Below, piece by piece: positions 26,201 through 39,216 of a DNA stretch of 64,000 nt. The stretch is from Coriaria nepalensis (Eukaryota; Streptophyta; Magnoliopsida; Cucurbitales; Coriariaceae), in NCBI GenBank assembly GCA_027186245.1, contig CP114481.1:4510501-4574500 (forward strand). The letters are read 5' to 3'. A program made the translations under genes and the position numbers. Under the pieces are notes generated by a model that was not told the DNA's origin, did no database searches, and was given only the letters and a program-made list of their open reading frames with translations. Within the stretch, counting starts at the first letter, position 1. Each line of letters begins with the position of its first letter.

Positions 26201-26560
26201 GAATCAAAATCAATGGGAAAATTTTAATATCACTATCTCCAGTCATCATACATTTGCACGCATGGGCAAAAATTAAGCTTCCTTGACAAGAAAGACGGAT
26301 TAGTTTCATAGCCCAAAAATAAATATAGACAAAAAATAAAATAAAAGAAAAAAAATAGAAAAGAATAAAAAAAAGCAAGAAGTTATGAATCTCATTTACT
26401 TGCAACTACTGGATGTGCTACAACTCCTTCCTTCAATCCAGCTGTTTCCCATTCCCAAATCATCTCCTCTAGATCGGCATGCACTGAATCTCTGAATCCT
26501 GTCAATTGTACTCATGCTTGGCAACTTGTCAAGACCCAGTGGCTCCTCCAAACTTGACAT
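23240..26560 (-). CDS. HMGCL: Hydroxymethylglutaryl-CoA lyase, 8 coding exons
   Basis: Coding exons: 26400-26560, 25743-25950, 25348-25527, 24957-25037, 24700-24863, 24079-24215, 23743-23858, 23240-23476 (1284 bases, 427 codons plus stop, all phases consistent). The enzyme splits HMG-CoA into acetoacetate and acetyl-CoA, the last step of leucine breakdown, normally in mitochondria. The TIM-barrel domain starts near residue 130: [13 protein letters not shown] holds the catalytic Arg140-Asp141. [13 protein letters not shown] supplies metal ligands His332 and His334. The [17 protein letters not shown] signature supplies catalytic Cys365 and metal-binding Asn374. About 120 N-terminal residues precede the domain, as in plant homologues. 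A 5' UTR intron is inferred (acceptor above 26597, donor below 27795). No disabling change is seen. Confidence 0.95.
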
Positions 26561-27794
26561 GGTGGAAGCAGGAAGCAAGAAGCAGGAAAAAGCAGACCTG
26601 CAGTTATGACATAAAGAAAGTAGTAGGTTGAATCCGAGTTTCACAAGGTATTACTAAACTTGATAAACCATAGTAGAATCATATTAATTATAAAAAATTT
26701 ATAAAAATTGCATATGATACTTTTTCTTATATAATTTCAGGAATAAAGACCTAAATAAAACAAAATGAGAGGTCGCTTGCAAAACACATCTTCAAACAGT
26801 GAGAGTGGGCAACAAGCAAAGAAATTGTAGAACAGCCGAACAATTTTGAAAATCAGAGACTTCAACCAGAACCATAACACAGTTGCAGAAGATTTGTGTT
26901 ATTCTTCAAGAAACAACAAATATGGTATCAAACCTTTTAGAATGGCTATTGAAACAAAAATAAAATAAACTATGGGCTCATTACTCTATAAACTCGGACA
27001 GGGAGAGATTCTAATCGAACAAGGTAGCTATACATTCTATTAACTCATTTCAGATATGTTAATTAGGGTAAGATGTGGAAATTTGCAGGTGATGTTCCTC
27101 TTTACCAGCTCTGAAACAAAAAATCATCATTCATCCTCGCTAATAATCTGTTGCATTCAATACCAACAAAATGCTTGGTCCTGTAAAATCATTGTAAGAT
27201 CTAAACTGCAAGCAATTGAGGTTGCCCATTTCATATAATATCTACATCCATTATCGAATTTTGGCTATAAATCATAAAGATTCATAATTTGGTTATGTCT
27301 ACTCCAAACCAAAATAACATGATTAAGAACTAAGGATCTAACAAATAAAACCAAAATGAGCAAAGAATAAAGCACAAAATCTATGGAACTAGTAAGGCAA
27401 TTGACTGACAAAAAATGTATCACTCAAAGAGGAAACACCCAAAATTATTTTTATGTTTGTTAAGAAAACAAAGCAAAAGCAATGGCTTAGTCTTTCACCT
27501 CCTTACAAACTATATTAAGTATGTGTGTACGTGTGTGTATATATAATTTAATGTTCCTTTTTAGAGGATACAGAATTCAACTTAACAACCGCCCAGAAAA
27601 GAGAAAAAAAAAAAAAAAAGGAAAGAAACAAATTCCATATACAAAAGCCAGCAGTAAAATACACAAATTCTCTATTCTACTTCCCATTCGCTATTCCAGT
27701 TTTCCGGGAAACCAAACAGCAGAGTAACCTAAGCCGTATCATACACGCCGAATAAAAAAAAAAAAAACAAAGAAGAAGAGAAGAATTTACAGAC

Positions 27795-28010
27795 CTGGAG
27801 TGATGAAGAAGGGGATGGGAAGGGAGGGTGAGATTCTGTGAAGAAGACACAGAAACCCTAAGAAAAGGGGGAATAAAAATTGCAATCTAGATATTGTTTG
27901 GGTGTTAGATGGAATGGTAGAATAACCCCCAGAGAAGGGAAGGTGAGGAAATGTGAAAGGATTTTGTAAATGATTTTTAAAGGAGGCAAGAAACAGAAAG
28001 CAACACATAT
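27795..28010 (-). other. Inferred 5' UTR exon and promoter-proximal region of HMGCL
   Basis: A consensus donor (CCAG/GTCTGTAAAT on the minus strand, exon edge 27795) pairs with the acceptor CTGCAG/GTCTGC at 26597, upstream of the HMGCL ATG. The exact transcription start is not visible. To the right, at 28121-28147, GGGTGGAAAG is repeated about three times in the presumed promoter. Confidence 0.5.
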
Positions 28011-29080
28011 TTTTCCTCTATTTTTGTTTTTTTAATTTATAATTATAAGTTATATTAATTCGCCATCTTTAATTGTGGAGCGAGAGCGAGTGAGAGAGAA
28101 AGACACGAAATTGAATTGGGTGGAAAGGGTGGAAAGGGTGGAAAGTAGTTTTCAGTTGGTAGTTGGATTCCTTAGCTAAAGATTTCTACCATACAAAATA
28201 GTATTAAACTATTTTAAAACTAAATTTTCTAGAACACTCTTCCGACCGACTCCCAATTAGGAGGAGGGTGCCAAAACTTAGTTTTGGCCTGTATGAAAAA
28301 TATTTTCAATATTACTTTTAGATATGATTTATAGTATTATGTAATATATCTCTAAATATGAGAGTTTTCTTCTTCTTTTTTTTCTCAGAAATATGAGAGA
28401 GATTAAGCCTGTATTTGGGGATGGTTGGTAGGGGAAGAGAGTTTCTATAAAGAAAGAGAATGAAAGATAATGGATTTTAAAATTTATTTTTTATGTTGAG
28501 AGATTTTTAATTTTTAAGAAAAATAAATTTGAATTATTTATATTATTTGAATGGTTTTATAGAGAATTATATTTTTTAATAATAAATATTTAATTAGATA
28601 ATAACTTTAATATAGTAAAAATATATTTAATAAAAAAATATTATCTTCTTTTCTCTTAAATTTTGGAGAGATCCAAAATTAAATAATTTTTTTTTTTTTA
28701 CTCTCTTTTTCCTTTTCTTATTTTTCCTTCTCTTTTTTTGTAAAGTTCCTCCCCCCCTCCCCCTCCCTCTCCAGCCACAAGAAGGTTATGGAAAACAAAT
28801 TCTTACATAAATTTTAAACCTCAGGACAACAACAAGATTCGAATATCCGCAGATTCTGACAAAGTTATGGCATTTGTACTGTTCGAGAGATTGAATGTTG
28901 TTATTTTGAAGATTGGTCTCGTTCTCTACGCATTCCAGGATGCAATTTTTTTTTATGCCCAAAAAGAAAAGTTTGTGGATGATGTAGACCTCTGGTTTCC
29001 GCCTTGCGAGAAATGGACAGTAAGAGTATCAAACTACTTCAAGACTTGGAAACTTTGATTTGATAATAATCCGAAAACAA
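28011..29080. other. Intergenic DNA, no supported gene
   Basis: Contains purine-rich tracts (28080-28150) and T-rich tracts (28685-28740). A 63-codon frame at 28867-29058 shows no family resemblance. Nothing else is recognised. Confidence 0.4.
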
Positions 29081-29995
29081 ATTGAGGGGGATGAATATGC
29101 AACAACCTTGTTATACCCAATTACAATAGAGCTTCAGCTAGGCAGTCTCAGAAACTAAGAATGGACGTCATTAGACGAATATTATAAAAATAAAGTGCTG
29201 AGGGTAGATGATATCTAAGGCTTAGGTACGGAAGGGCTGAAATGGTAACAACTCGACTATTCATATTTGGATGAGACGAAAAGTCTCAAGAAGATGCTGA
29301 AGCTGAGCTAGGTATTTCCTCGCTCGACTCAGATGTTGGCAATGTGACTGAATGAGTGGACAGGTAGAAAGTAACTGACACTCAAGTGTAGACCTTATCC
29401 TTGATGTGTTAGACAAGGGTGGTGTGGTTGCGCATTGATGTGCTTTAGAAGATGTCAGATTAGGACGGCACCATGCCACCTAGGGGGAGCATATGTATAT
29501 AGGATACATGTCCCTGCCATGCCAGACTGTGAGATCCTGACACTATGATGGAGCAAGAGGTGATCAGAACGCTGAGCAATAGAAGTGTGACACGTGTAGA
29601 GCTGTCAGGTATTTCCTAACTCGAACCAAATATAAAAATCAAGTAATAAAATAGTAATAGGTAATGCAAAATTCATTAAGAAAAGAGCAAACATCATCAA
29701 TACCCTCTGTTTTTCCTCTAGAAAATTGATTAGAGCATCGGAGTGGGGTTGGCCGACACTCACCTAGGCTGCAGTTTGCTGTTGAGTGCAGGTATCAATC
29801 TTAGGACATATAGTGGACTGTAGACCCCTTCGTAGCGGACATAAATCTACATCAACAGTTTGGCACGGACCGTGGAGACATTCACTCTCAAAGTTCTAAC
29901 AGATCAAAAGCGTGACGAAAAAGAGGAAACATGAGGGATAAGTCAGATTTCCGTTTCCACACCTTTACTCTCTACTCCTTTACTTTTATGTCAAC
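29081..29995 (+). mobile_element. Possible Ty3/gypsy LTR and leader fragment
   Basis: Near the right end, AGAGCATCGGAGTGGGGTTGGCCGAC and then ACATCAACAGTTTGGCACGGACCGTGG (29845-29872) resemble the LTR end and primer-binding region of plant gypsy elements, which often read GTTTGGCGCCGTCTGTGG. No gag or pol coding remains. The solo LTR at 30000 interrupts it. Confidence 0.4.
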
Positions 29996-29999
29996 AAGT

Positions 30000-31863
30000 T
30001 GAAAGTATATGTCCGTCAAACCAATCGAATTAAACCCAATATGTATATATTTTGTGAGATAAATTCTTATTTCTAAGTATTACCAATATTATTGTTTGTT
30101 CAATAATAGTAAAAGTATTCATCCATTTATCATGTTTATTAATTATGTTGGAATTAATATTATATGTTCATTTATTACATGTTATGATAAAGTTCAGCAT
30201 CTTAGGTTATACGCTTTGAAATCATGATAGAGATCATATGAGTTGAGATGCAAGCTGCTTAAAACCTAAGATCTGAATTGTTCATAGTCATAGGATTATC
30301 AAGAGGGACATTGATAAATAAAAAATATACTATCTCATAGGTTATCTTTTAAAATGTTTAGGATGGTTGTTCTCATGACCATTGATGTTAGTGAAACATC
30401 ATGATAAGTATGCGGGTGGTTAGTAGAGACTAATGGTATGGAACGTGACACATAGATAATTATCAATGGTAATAGTACTAACTGTTAATGATAATTATTT
30501 AGTTATTATTTTACATGTGGTGTACTTTATCGAAAAATAATATACTTGCAAGGGAGTATGGTATGCAAAGAATTTAAGTAAATCCATTGCCTATGTTCTT
30601 TAAAGATATAATAATTTATATGATTTGTCTATTTTAGTTTACAATTAAACTATGTCATATGATTAATCTGGATATTAGCTAGATAGAATGATCGTTATTG
30701 TACAGTTGTTAGTCACAACAATGTCTTTTGGAATATGTTTATTTCCCATCTTTCACGTAGCATTGACACTTTTCTAAAAGTCAATATTGGCTTAGAGGTC
30801 TAAATTAATTAATCATGAGATAATTGAATTAAATGTTTAGACATTGTTTTAAGGTAAACAATGAATTAGATAAAATTATAAAATGTTATGAGATTCTCCT
30901 ACCAGCATGATGTAGAACCAAAATATTCATATGTATTAAAGTTTAGACAAAAAAATTTAAGAAAGGAAAACTGAAAGTTTTGATTTTAAAGATAAAATCA
31001 TAATTTATCTTATAGTATGACTATAAAAGTAAAATAGTAAATTATTAATTTATTAAATATAATATCGTGCAGCTCCGTTAGCACAACTAAGCATGACATT
31101 AATATAATTATAAATTAATAATTTATATCAAGACTATTTATTTAGTATAAAAGTATCCTGAAAGTCTATAATTATCAATTAGACATTAAATGGTTAATGA
31201 GCTAATTTGTTAATTGGATTTCATAGGCTAAGTCAATCAAAGTGTTGATTAAAATGTATGGGCTAGGGACCCAGGACAAGGATGACCATACATTAGGTGA
31301 ATTTAACCTATTATTTCTTTAATTGGTTTAAGGAGACTTAATACTATAAGGAAACCTAATGCTATAAGAAAATCTAAAGATATTAGGAAAGCTGAGACAT
31401 AATGGAGTATTATAAAACCCCATCAGGTGGCTAAAAATCATAAGGTTTTACTTGCTTCTTGGCCGGAATCCTTAGTGTGAGAAAGTGAGACTTTCCCTTT
31501 CCTTTCGACAAGTTCTTTAAATCATGTGATGAATTTTAAAATAAAAAATCAACTGAACGAATTGTGTTGCATGGATTACGATTAGAGGCTGAACACTTGG
31601 ACGTCTCAATCTTCCTATTGAATTCGACAATGATGAAGAAGTAAGGAGATTCGTTCGGTATTATATTAAGATTAGTAAGTTTTATTAGATCTTAATCTTT
31701 TTGGTTTCCTAACACTTTTATGTACTTCCCGTTAAATATATATTTGATATATATTTGCATGATCGATCTTGATGTATGTTTACAAGTTTAATTAATGTTT
31801 CATATTAGATAAAAAAAAAAATTAGATTACCATTTCAGCTTATGAATTACTTGTAAATTAACA
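30000..31863 (+). mobile_element. Family A Copia LTR, copy 4, solo LTR with CAAGT duplication
   Basis: A single LTR of 1864 bp starts TGAAAGTATATGTC and ends TTAACA. It is flanked by the same five bases, CAAGT, at 29995-29999 and 31864-31868. A solo LTR with an intact target duplication is the product of recombination between the two LTRs of one inserted element. This copy is the best reference for the family boundaries in the window. Confidence 0.75.
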
Positions 31864-31868
31864 CAAGT

Positions 31869-32993
31869 ATCATTAACCCGGCCTTATTTTTTAAATTTCT
31901 ACTTGGTAAGTATCGTTAACCCTACCTTACTATTTACTTTATCATTAATTTAGGAATATGATAATTTAATTCAAAGTATTTTTATACTTCTAATATGCAC
32001 GTATCTACCAGAACATAATGATGCAATTTTGATTAGAACTTCATCTAATATGTGAGTAAATCTCCAATATTTTCCCTTATTTTTTTCTTTCATTTAACGA
32101 TTTCTTCCTCCACTCTTCTCTAAACAAATTTTTATATGTCAACAGTAGTTTATTCACCAAAGCCCAAAGCATTACTACCAATCGCAACATTTGAAATATT
32201 TAAGTCTCTATGCCAATGATTTATTCCAATAAATTTTTATGATAAGTTTTTTAATGAGGTAATTTTAAGGTACTATGGATATTTAAGGAGTGTTATAGAT
32301 ATTTTGATTCTCCGCAACGTTTATAATATTGAATCTCATCCATCCGTATTCATAATTATAAATAGTTATATTCTCCTCTTTTATAATCTTATTTTTTATT
32401 AACTAGATCTCCTTATTTTCTTCATTAAAATTTATATTCTACATTAATGATTTATAGTCTAAGTAGAAATTTTGTTAAGAGTTTCATTACCAAAAAAAGA
32501 AGGAAAAAAAAAAAATTCCCTTGATCTCTATTTTCTTTCTATTGTCTGTTATATTTTACAACATCATGGCCTAATCTTTTGCCGCTCGATTATTTTGATC
32601 TCGATCAACAAGTTCGAATAGTATTCCATATATCATAATTACTTGATAATTACAACTTGAAAGCAGTAGTATAACACAGAGTTTGTCGTTTTCTAAAAGC
32701 CACGACCGCAGAAGAATAAAAATATCCCAAGCCCAAGGCAATGGAAACAAGAGTACAGGCATCCTAGCTGCAAAATAATTTCCACCGCCTGATACACCCG
32801 ACAGTAAAAGGTCAGGGTCCCACATGATATCACAGATGGAAACAGATCACAGGATCAGCCATAGCTGTAGTACCTTTATTACTAAATTAGATAACTACTA
32901 GTCCTGGAGGTCAGCAAAATAACTCTGCAAACATTGCTCAAGTTCCACCAAATTCTAACTTAGAATCCCAAAAAGAAGAAGAAAGTACAGAAC
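31869..32993. other. Intergenic DNA upstream of the phytocyanin pseudogene
   Basis: AT-rich to about 32560, then more complex sequence. An 84-codon minus-strand frame at 32571-32825 has no recognised domain. The last 150 bases before 32994 are the probable promoter and 5' UTR of the phytocyanin gene. Confidence 0.35.
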
Positions 32994-34886
32994 ATGGCAT
33001 CAACATCAAGCTCCATGTTGATATTCTTCTACTACTTTCGTGTCATTTTCAGGATCTGTTCAAGCTTACAAGAACTACACAGTTGGAGACTCATTGGGTT
33101 GGTATGACAACCTCTTGAAGCCCACTCTTAATTACTAAAATTGGGTTACTAACAAGAATTTCAGCTCGGGAGATTTTCACAGTAAGCCTTCGATCCATAA
33201 TATTCATTCTTTTTTTCACTTCCCTCATTCCAATATCATTCCTGGACTTGGTACGGCCACTTTCAGCTGGTATTTTATATTCAATAATAGCATCCTTTTG
33301 TGCACATATCATGATTCGATATCATTGTTATATTATATTGCGTAAAAATTTGAGTTTCTAGGATAAATTTTCGTTTGTTATTTAAAAAAAATTCTTCCTC
33401 TTTTTTTTTTTTTTTTTTTTTTAATTTTTTTTTGGGCTTGTTTTCCGTTTCAATAAGAGGAAATTTGACAGACACTACCAAATATGGCTTAGACCGTTTA
33501 GGGGCCTAGTTAAATCTCTTCTTGCAATTTTTTATATATATATTCATTTATTTATATATAATACTAGTTTTTTCTTGCCCGTGCTTCAACGTAAATAAAT
33601 ATAATTATATTATAAACAATTTTTTATAATAGGTTAAATAATATTTATTTATTGAAAGTTAATTAAATAGTAATTATCTTGATTTGTGTTATAATTTGTT
33701 AAGTAGTTTAATAATATTATAAGGATATTTATTTATCACTTATAAAAAAATTCATGAGATATTTTTATCAATAATAAAAATAATAATGATGATAACAATT
33801 AATAATATAATGAGAGTAATTAATTTATTATAGAATGAGAATATTTTAAAAAGATTGATTATAAAGTTTGATGTTATGCATGTTGTATAAAATTTAAAAT
33901 TTACATGGTAAAATAATATATATGTATTTTTTTTTTTAAATATAATAGTAATTATTAATTATATTATTTCATTATATGTAAATTTAAATTTTCTAATATA
34001 TTTTTCTTAATATACATTTTTTTTTAATTTTCTTATGGAATAAGTATATTTTAAAAAATTTGATTGTAAAATTATTCATGTAGCTTGCTGTAACATTTTT
34101 TTTTTCCATAAAAGATGATAATTATTAATTTATATCTAACGTTAAATATTTATTGTAGAATAATAATATTTTAGAAAATATAGTTATAAACTATAAAATG
34201 ATAGTATTTTAGAAAATTTAATTGAAAATATGTCATGTAGCATGTTAGAGGAAATTGGAATTTCAGCCGCGAAGTAATTCTGTACTTGACCTCTCAACTT
34301 ATGTATATATTTTTTGATATGATTGTACATTCAACTTTTATATTCCTTATACGGTTTAATTTGTGTTTTCTATCCAGTTTTCAACACAGATAGCAACCAC
34401 TCAATTGTCCAAACCTACAATTTCAACACCTACAAGCTTTGTGAGTACGACAATGCTCAAGAAAACGATACCATTCAATGGTCGTCAGCCGATCCATCAG
34501 CAACTGCGCCAGAGACGACCACAGTAGCAGTTCCTCTTGCAAAAGAAGGCATGAACTATTTCTTTTCAGGCAATTATGATGGGGAGCAATGCAAGCATGG
34601 CCAACAGTTTAAGGTAAATGTGACTCATGGCCAAGGCTTGCCTCCAAGTTTGAAGAGCCCATCGGAAGATTCTCTGGCTCCGGCGAATCCCGATTCTGGT
34701 GATGATGAATCTGCACCCGACACTATTGTTCCTTCCAATTTCAATAACCCTCGAGAAGAGGAAGCTGATAATGACGCTTCTGGGTCTGTTTCATTATCTA
34801 TGTATTTAAAGCTTACAGACGCAAAAATACATTTGTTTAACGTGTTATTCATTCATCGGGCTTGTTTGCATGATTTGATTATATAA
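32994..34886 (+). pseudogene. Early nodulin-like phytocyanin, broken
   Basis: Exon 1 is 32994-33181, exon 2 34378-34886, with the single intron in the family's usual place. The ATG opens a hydrophobic signal peptide (MASTSSSMLIFFYY). About two bases are missing near 33052-33056, so the mature domain (YKNYTVGDSLGWYDN onward) is in another frame. A TAA at 33136-33138 interrupts the mature frame where relatives have Gln before NW. Exon 2 holds the rest of the cupredoxin fold (IFNTDSNHSIVQTYN, GMNYFFSGNYDGEQC) and a Pro/Ser/Asp-rich tail with a hydrophobic end, typical of GPI-anchored arabinogalactan-like ENODLs. Two of the usual blue-copper ligands are absent, as in ENODLs, which do not bind copper. 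Two breaks make a functional product unlikely. Confidence 0.75.
33182..34377 (+). other. Long AT-rich intron of the phytocyanin pseudogene
   Basis: Donor A/GTAAGC at 33182 and acceptor TATCCAG before 34378. At about 1.2 kb it is longer than most phytocyanin introns. It carries a T20-plus tract (33400-33422) and the block ACTAGTTTTTTCTTGCCCGTGC near 33565, which resembles a common plant MITE or SINE-like motif. Confidence 0.5.
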
Positions 34887-35930
34887 ATTTCAATTTATTG
34901 AATTTTGGTACTTTGTTTCTTTTATTTCCTTAGTTTAGGTTTACCTTGTCTAGTGTGATCTTTTAAATTTGGGTTGTTCACGTACAACTGTTTAAAGACG
35001 TGCATGCGTTAGCATGGCTCCGGGATTAGCTAATAATGATCATGGATAATCTTGTACTCATTTTATACATGATAATATGAATTTGAAAGGGACAAATTAT
35101 ATATGGGAGTAGGTAGGTTGTCATTACTTATAACCGATCGTCGATTTATTTGGTACTCTTTCTATATATAGCAGTAGACACGAGAACGTTATAGGCATGC
35201 GCTGGCTAGGTTTCAAAATTTGTAGGGTCTGTTGGATAGCTGATCTAAAGAGAATTTTTGTAAGAGATTATTATTATTAACCAATTTTTTTATTTTTATA
35301 TTTGTAGTCCCTTTTTCATCTCTAGTAAGATAATTAGATCTAATCCCCTTTCTATACTCCGTTTGCAAGAGCTCACAAACCGTTTAGGTAAGTTTCAAGA
35401 TTATATACTTTTCTTTGATTTCAATAGTTGATAAATAATAATAACCGAAACTTAAAGGAATTTTTTTAGTTATTTTTGTTTGTATTATGCTTTGGATCTT
35501 GTTTGTATTACTTAAATTTTGAAATCTAAAATTTATAAATTTGGGCTCGTATTGCTCGATTGTTCGATGCCTTGAGGTCTATAAGGGTGTCGAGAAATGG
35601 AGAAATGAAGACAAAATGTTGATTGCTCAATTGCTCGATGCCTTGAGGTTTGTAAGAGTATCGAGCAATCGCGCATTATTGCAACTCTTGAACTAGCAAG
35701 ATATCGAGTAATCGAGTATTATTGAAATGTTGGAATCATCAAACATCAATGTTTAATTTATATATTTCAATTATTCTAATCAAGTAAAATAATTTTTTAT
35801 ATATATATTTTTTCCTTCAATAGAAATGAATATATTATTCATAATATTATGATTTAATGGTGAATGAAAAGAGAATAGGAACCCAAATGAGAAAGAAAAT
35901 TCACGATATTGGTATCGAAATAGGACGGAG
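34887..35930. other. Non-coding, with a short tandem duplication
   Basis: The segment around 35548-35600 (TTGCTCGATTGTTCGATGCC...GTGTCGAG) recurs diverged at 35620-35675 (GCTCAATTGCTCGATGCCTTGAGG...TATCGAGC). A related TCGAG(C)AAT motif also appears at 38.65-39.2 kb, so these may be arms of one transposon. No gene is seen. Confidence 0.4.
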
Positions 35931-37030
35931 GGATCAATTGGGGCTTTGATCGAATCTAATGTCATGTGTACTGAATTGTTAAAAATTGTATATGATTCTA
36001 TCGACATAGATTGCAATGAATTCAGGTTGCAACTGTCATACAAGCTATCAAGTAAATTGTTGTCCTCATTGCTATATATAAGAAACAATCAAAATGTGAT
36101 GATTTTTTTCCGTCACTTGCAATCTAAAAAATAAAAATCCACATGTACGTGAAGTTGATTCTGAAGAATTAGAAGGATTCTTGTGGTGATGATCGTAGTT
36201 AATTAGATAAACTTCCTGATGTTAATGATCTTTTTCAGAGAGATTTATCTGGTCCTGCTATTTATAATCTTGATGATTATTGATCATTGATCACTATGGT
36301 CCCATATTGAATGCTAATAATTATCATTATAATTATAATAATTTTTGTGATTATGATCATGGTACTGACATATATCACGATGATGATGAGGTTTCTGTTG
36401 AGGATTCTTATGAGATTATGGATGATGATGATGTTCATGGTGAAGAGAATCTGATGGCAGATTGTAATAATGTATGTGAAAGAGTGGAAGATCATGTTAG
36501 TAACCACAACAACGAAGACAATCAAGAGTATGTGGATGACATGCAATGGAGTAAGATTAATCGGGAATAATGATAACCTAGATCACATACCATGTAATGA
36601 ACTACCACCGCCATCACTATGTATACAATATTCACCACAACTATAAAATGAAAATGAAGAGGAAAATGTTGCTATTCCTAAGGCTACCCGGAATTCCACA
36701 TGCGCTTAAAGCACTTAAATTACGGTTGTATCTTTCCAATCATGTGGAGGGGATATTTATGTATTGTTATACTTTATCTCAAAGTTAGAACTAGATATGA
36801 GTTATACGCGTGCGATGGCGCATAATTTTCAGTTCAGGGTTAAGAAGTCCACTAAAACTTTGTATGCTTTCATATGTATAGATTCAAATTACAAGTGATA
36901 GATTTGTGCAACCAGAAAGAAGAATTCATTATTTTTCCAAATTTGAAAGTATGAAGATCATCACACTTATAATGTTACATTCAAGCAAGGCAATCATCAG
37001 GAATCATCAGCTTTTATGATTGAGCGATAG
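35931..37030 (+). pseudogene. Mutator-like (MuDR) transposase N-terminal remnant
   Basis: The 35946-36134 frame reads ELLKIVYDSIDIDCNEFRLQLSYK, matching the N-terminal domain of plant MULE transposases. 36280-36570 is the acidic linker (Asp/Glu-rich, with DDDEVSVEDSYEIMDDDD). At 36815-37010 another frame gives NFQFRVKKSTKTLYAFICID, then KNSLFFQI and HHTYNVTFKQG, the MuDR zinc-binding domain. The two conserved Trp codons after YK have become TGA and TAG-type stops. The DDE catalytic core and SWIM finger do not follow, so the copy is truncated. Confidence 0.65.
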
Positions 37031-38379
37031 AGTAATCCAAATGGGTCTGGGGCCCAAGCCATATTCTGTTCTTACACTACCCTAGTTCCACATTAAGAGA
37101 GAGAAGCAGAAAAAGAGTTTTTCATATCATATTTCTCTCAAACATTTTCAATTTCCTTGAAGATTCAATATACATATGATAACAATTGAATCTAGAAAAG
37201 CCTTTTGACTTATTGTTCGTGTGAATACTAATAGAAGTCAGGTAATGATTTCGGGTCCAAATAAGGGCGGCAGCTAAATCTTTTTGGGTGGAAAACTGTC
37301 AGATTTTTAGGGAACGATTGAGCTAGGTATAATCCTTCCTCTGTCCTTCCCTTTCTTTAGTTCCTAGATGAATAGATTTGACCTTGAATTTAACATTCCG
37401 AATGTTGAAAAATATTACACACCTCTCATGATTTTGTGTAATTATTTTATTTGGATAACCAGAACTCACCTTTCGAAGGTGGACTTCCGCTTCTAGATAA
37501 GAGAAGAACGAGAAACTCACACCAAATATATTTTGTCTACCAGAGACAAACTCGAATGAATTAGCTATCAGTTTACCATATACAGTCCTAGCTAACTAGA
37601 AGGAAAATGCAAAAATTTAGAAATCAAATAGTTCACATTTAGTGGAAAGATTTTCCTCGCCTGAAGCTTTTTAGAAGTACTACGACACATTTTATAGCTT
37701 TTTCTTAAGTTTCACCTTAAGGTCAAGGTAAATCTAATAAAGAAAAGAATTGACATAATGTTAAAATGGGAAAACATCAGATACAGTAAGGAATGGTATG
37801 TCATGCAAATGGGCTACTCGCACGCCCATTTTGTTGAAGGATTAGATGATGGACTAGCTCAAAGAGGCCCATAAGCTGAAGAAGCCCTCGTTGAGCTTGT
37901 AGAACGCATGAATTGACTCTTAAGAATCAGTTATAAAATAGATTAAAATTAGTTGTAACAGAAATTGCCAATTCAAACTGATTCTTACATAAATGTATTT
38001 TAATCATTAGAAAAAATAATAGACTATCCCATAAAGGCTGATAAGCTGAATGTTCTCATGTCTACTACTTTATATAAAAGTTTGAGAGAATTTGGAAAAT
38101 CGACAAAAAAAAAATATTGTTTAAAATATTAGACCCACTTAATTTTTTTTTTGCAAGTGTAACCTTTTTTTTTTTTTTCAATTAAATCTTCCCTCCACTC
38201 ACCACGCGACTATTATTCTAAAAAATTTCAAAAACCAAATCGAAACTCCTTTATCTCTACTTTGTCATCTACTTTTTTTTTCTGCATTCTTCATGTTTGT
38301 CCTTTTCTCCTCTTCATCCTTTATGTTTCTTCACCAATAAACAGGCTGAATTTTTTAACCAAAACTCTCAAGACCCTTC
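37031..38379. other. Intergenic DNA, nothing recognised
   Basis: Mixed AT-rich sequence with homopolymer T tracts at 38165-38180 and 38270-38280. No open frame with a family signature. Confidence 0.4.
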
Positions 38380-39216
38380 ATGGCTTGCCGGATTTTTAAG
38401 CATCAAAATCGCCCACCATCATCTCTAAAGTCTACTATAACTGACGGCAAGAGAAGGAAGTCAATGCCAGAACCAATGCTTGAAAAACCATCCACTTCGA
38501 GCATGGTATGAACTTCATTACTGATTTCTTGAATTTGAAGATTTTTTATTTTATTTATAAATTTCTGAAATTAGGGTTTTTGGTGACGGATGATGATCGT
38601 GTGTGACATGCATGTTGGTTTTTGGTGAAATTTGCAATGAAAATTTGTTTGAACTTAACCTTCGAGCTTGATTGCTAGGTATCGAGCAATTATTACTAGT
38701 TTTTGTGCATGTTTGGGTTTTGAAGATGATTTTGTTATTTTGATTGTTGTTTGGGTTAGGGAGATTTGTGAATTGCTTGGTTTTGGATTTGGGAATTTGT
38801 GTATTGTATTTTTTGTTTGGCTCAGTTTTTTATTGTGTTTGTTGGGTCTCGAGCAATTGAGTAATTGATAAGTAAGGACAGTGGCTAACAAGTTTGTGTC
38901 TTAACTTCTGATTGCTTGATGATTGTGCAAGGGTTCTAGATTTTCATCTTGATTGCGCAAGATACAGTTTTTTTCCCTGGATTTAAAAATAGAGAGTCTG
39001 GATTAATGTTTAGTTGTTATTTGATTCCTATTTTGGTAGTGAGGGTTATGAATTGCTTTGATTTGGATTTAGATTTAGATTTTGATATATTGTTATTGCT
39101 TGCATTTGGAAATTTGTGGGCTGTATTTCTATTTGTTTTTTACTATTTTTTATGGGGTCTCGAGCAAACAAGAGGTAAGGACAGTGACTAAAACGTTTGT
39201 GTCTTTAACTTCTCAA
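38380..39216 (+). repeat. Exon-like short frame and a diverged ~340-bp tandem duplication
   Basis: ATG 38380 opens a 43-codon basic frame ending at a GTATGA donor, similar in layout to the first exon of the DUF1985 element at 13876. The identity is unproven. From about 38700 to 39210, two copies of a block occur: AATTGCTTGGTTTTGGATTTGG...GGGTCTCGAGCAA...GTAAGGACAGTGGCTAA and AATTGCTTTGATTTGGATTTAG...GGGTCTCGAGCAA...GTAAGGACAGTGACTAA. Confidence 0.4.

Noticed and set aside
28867..29058. 63-codon frame that could be a small protein
   Set aside because: No similarity recalled, no splice context, no neighbours supporting it.
32571..32825. 84-codon minus-strand frame upstream of the phytocyanin pseudogene
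   Set aside because: No domain or signal is convincing; probably chance in promoter-side DNA.
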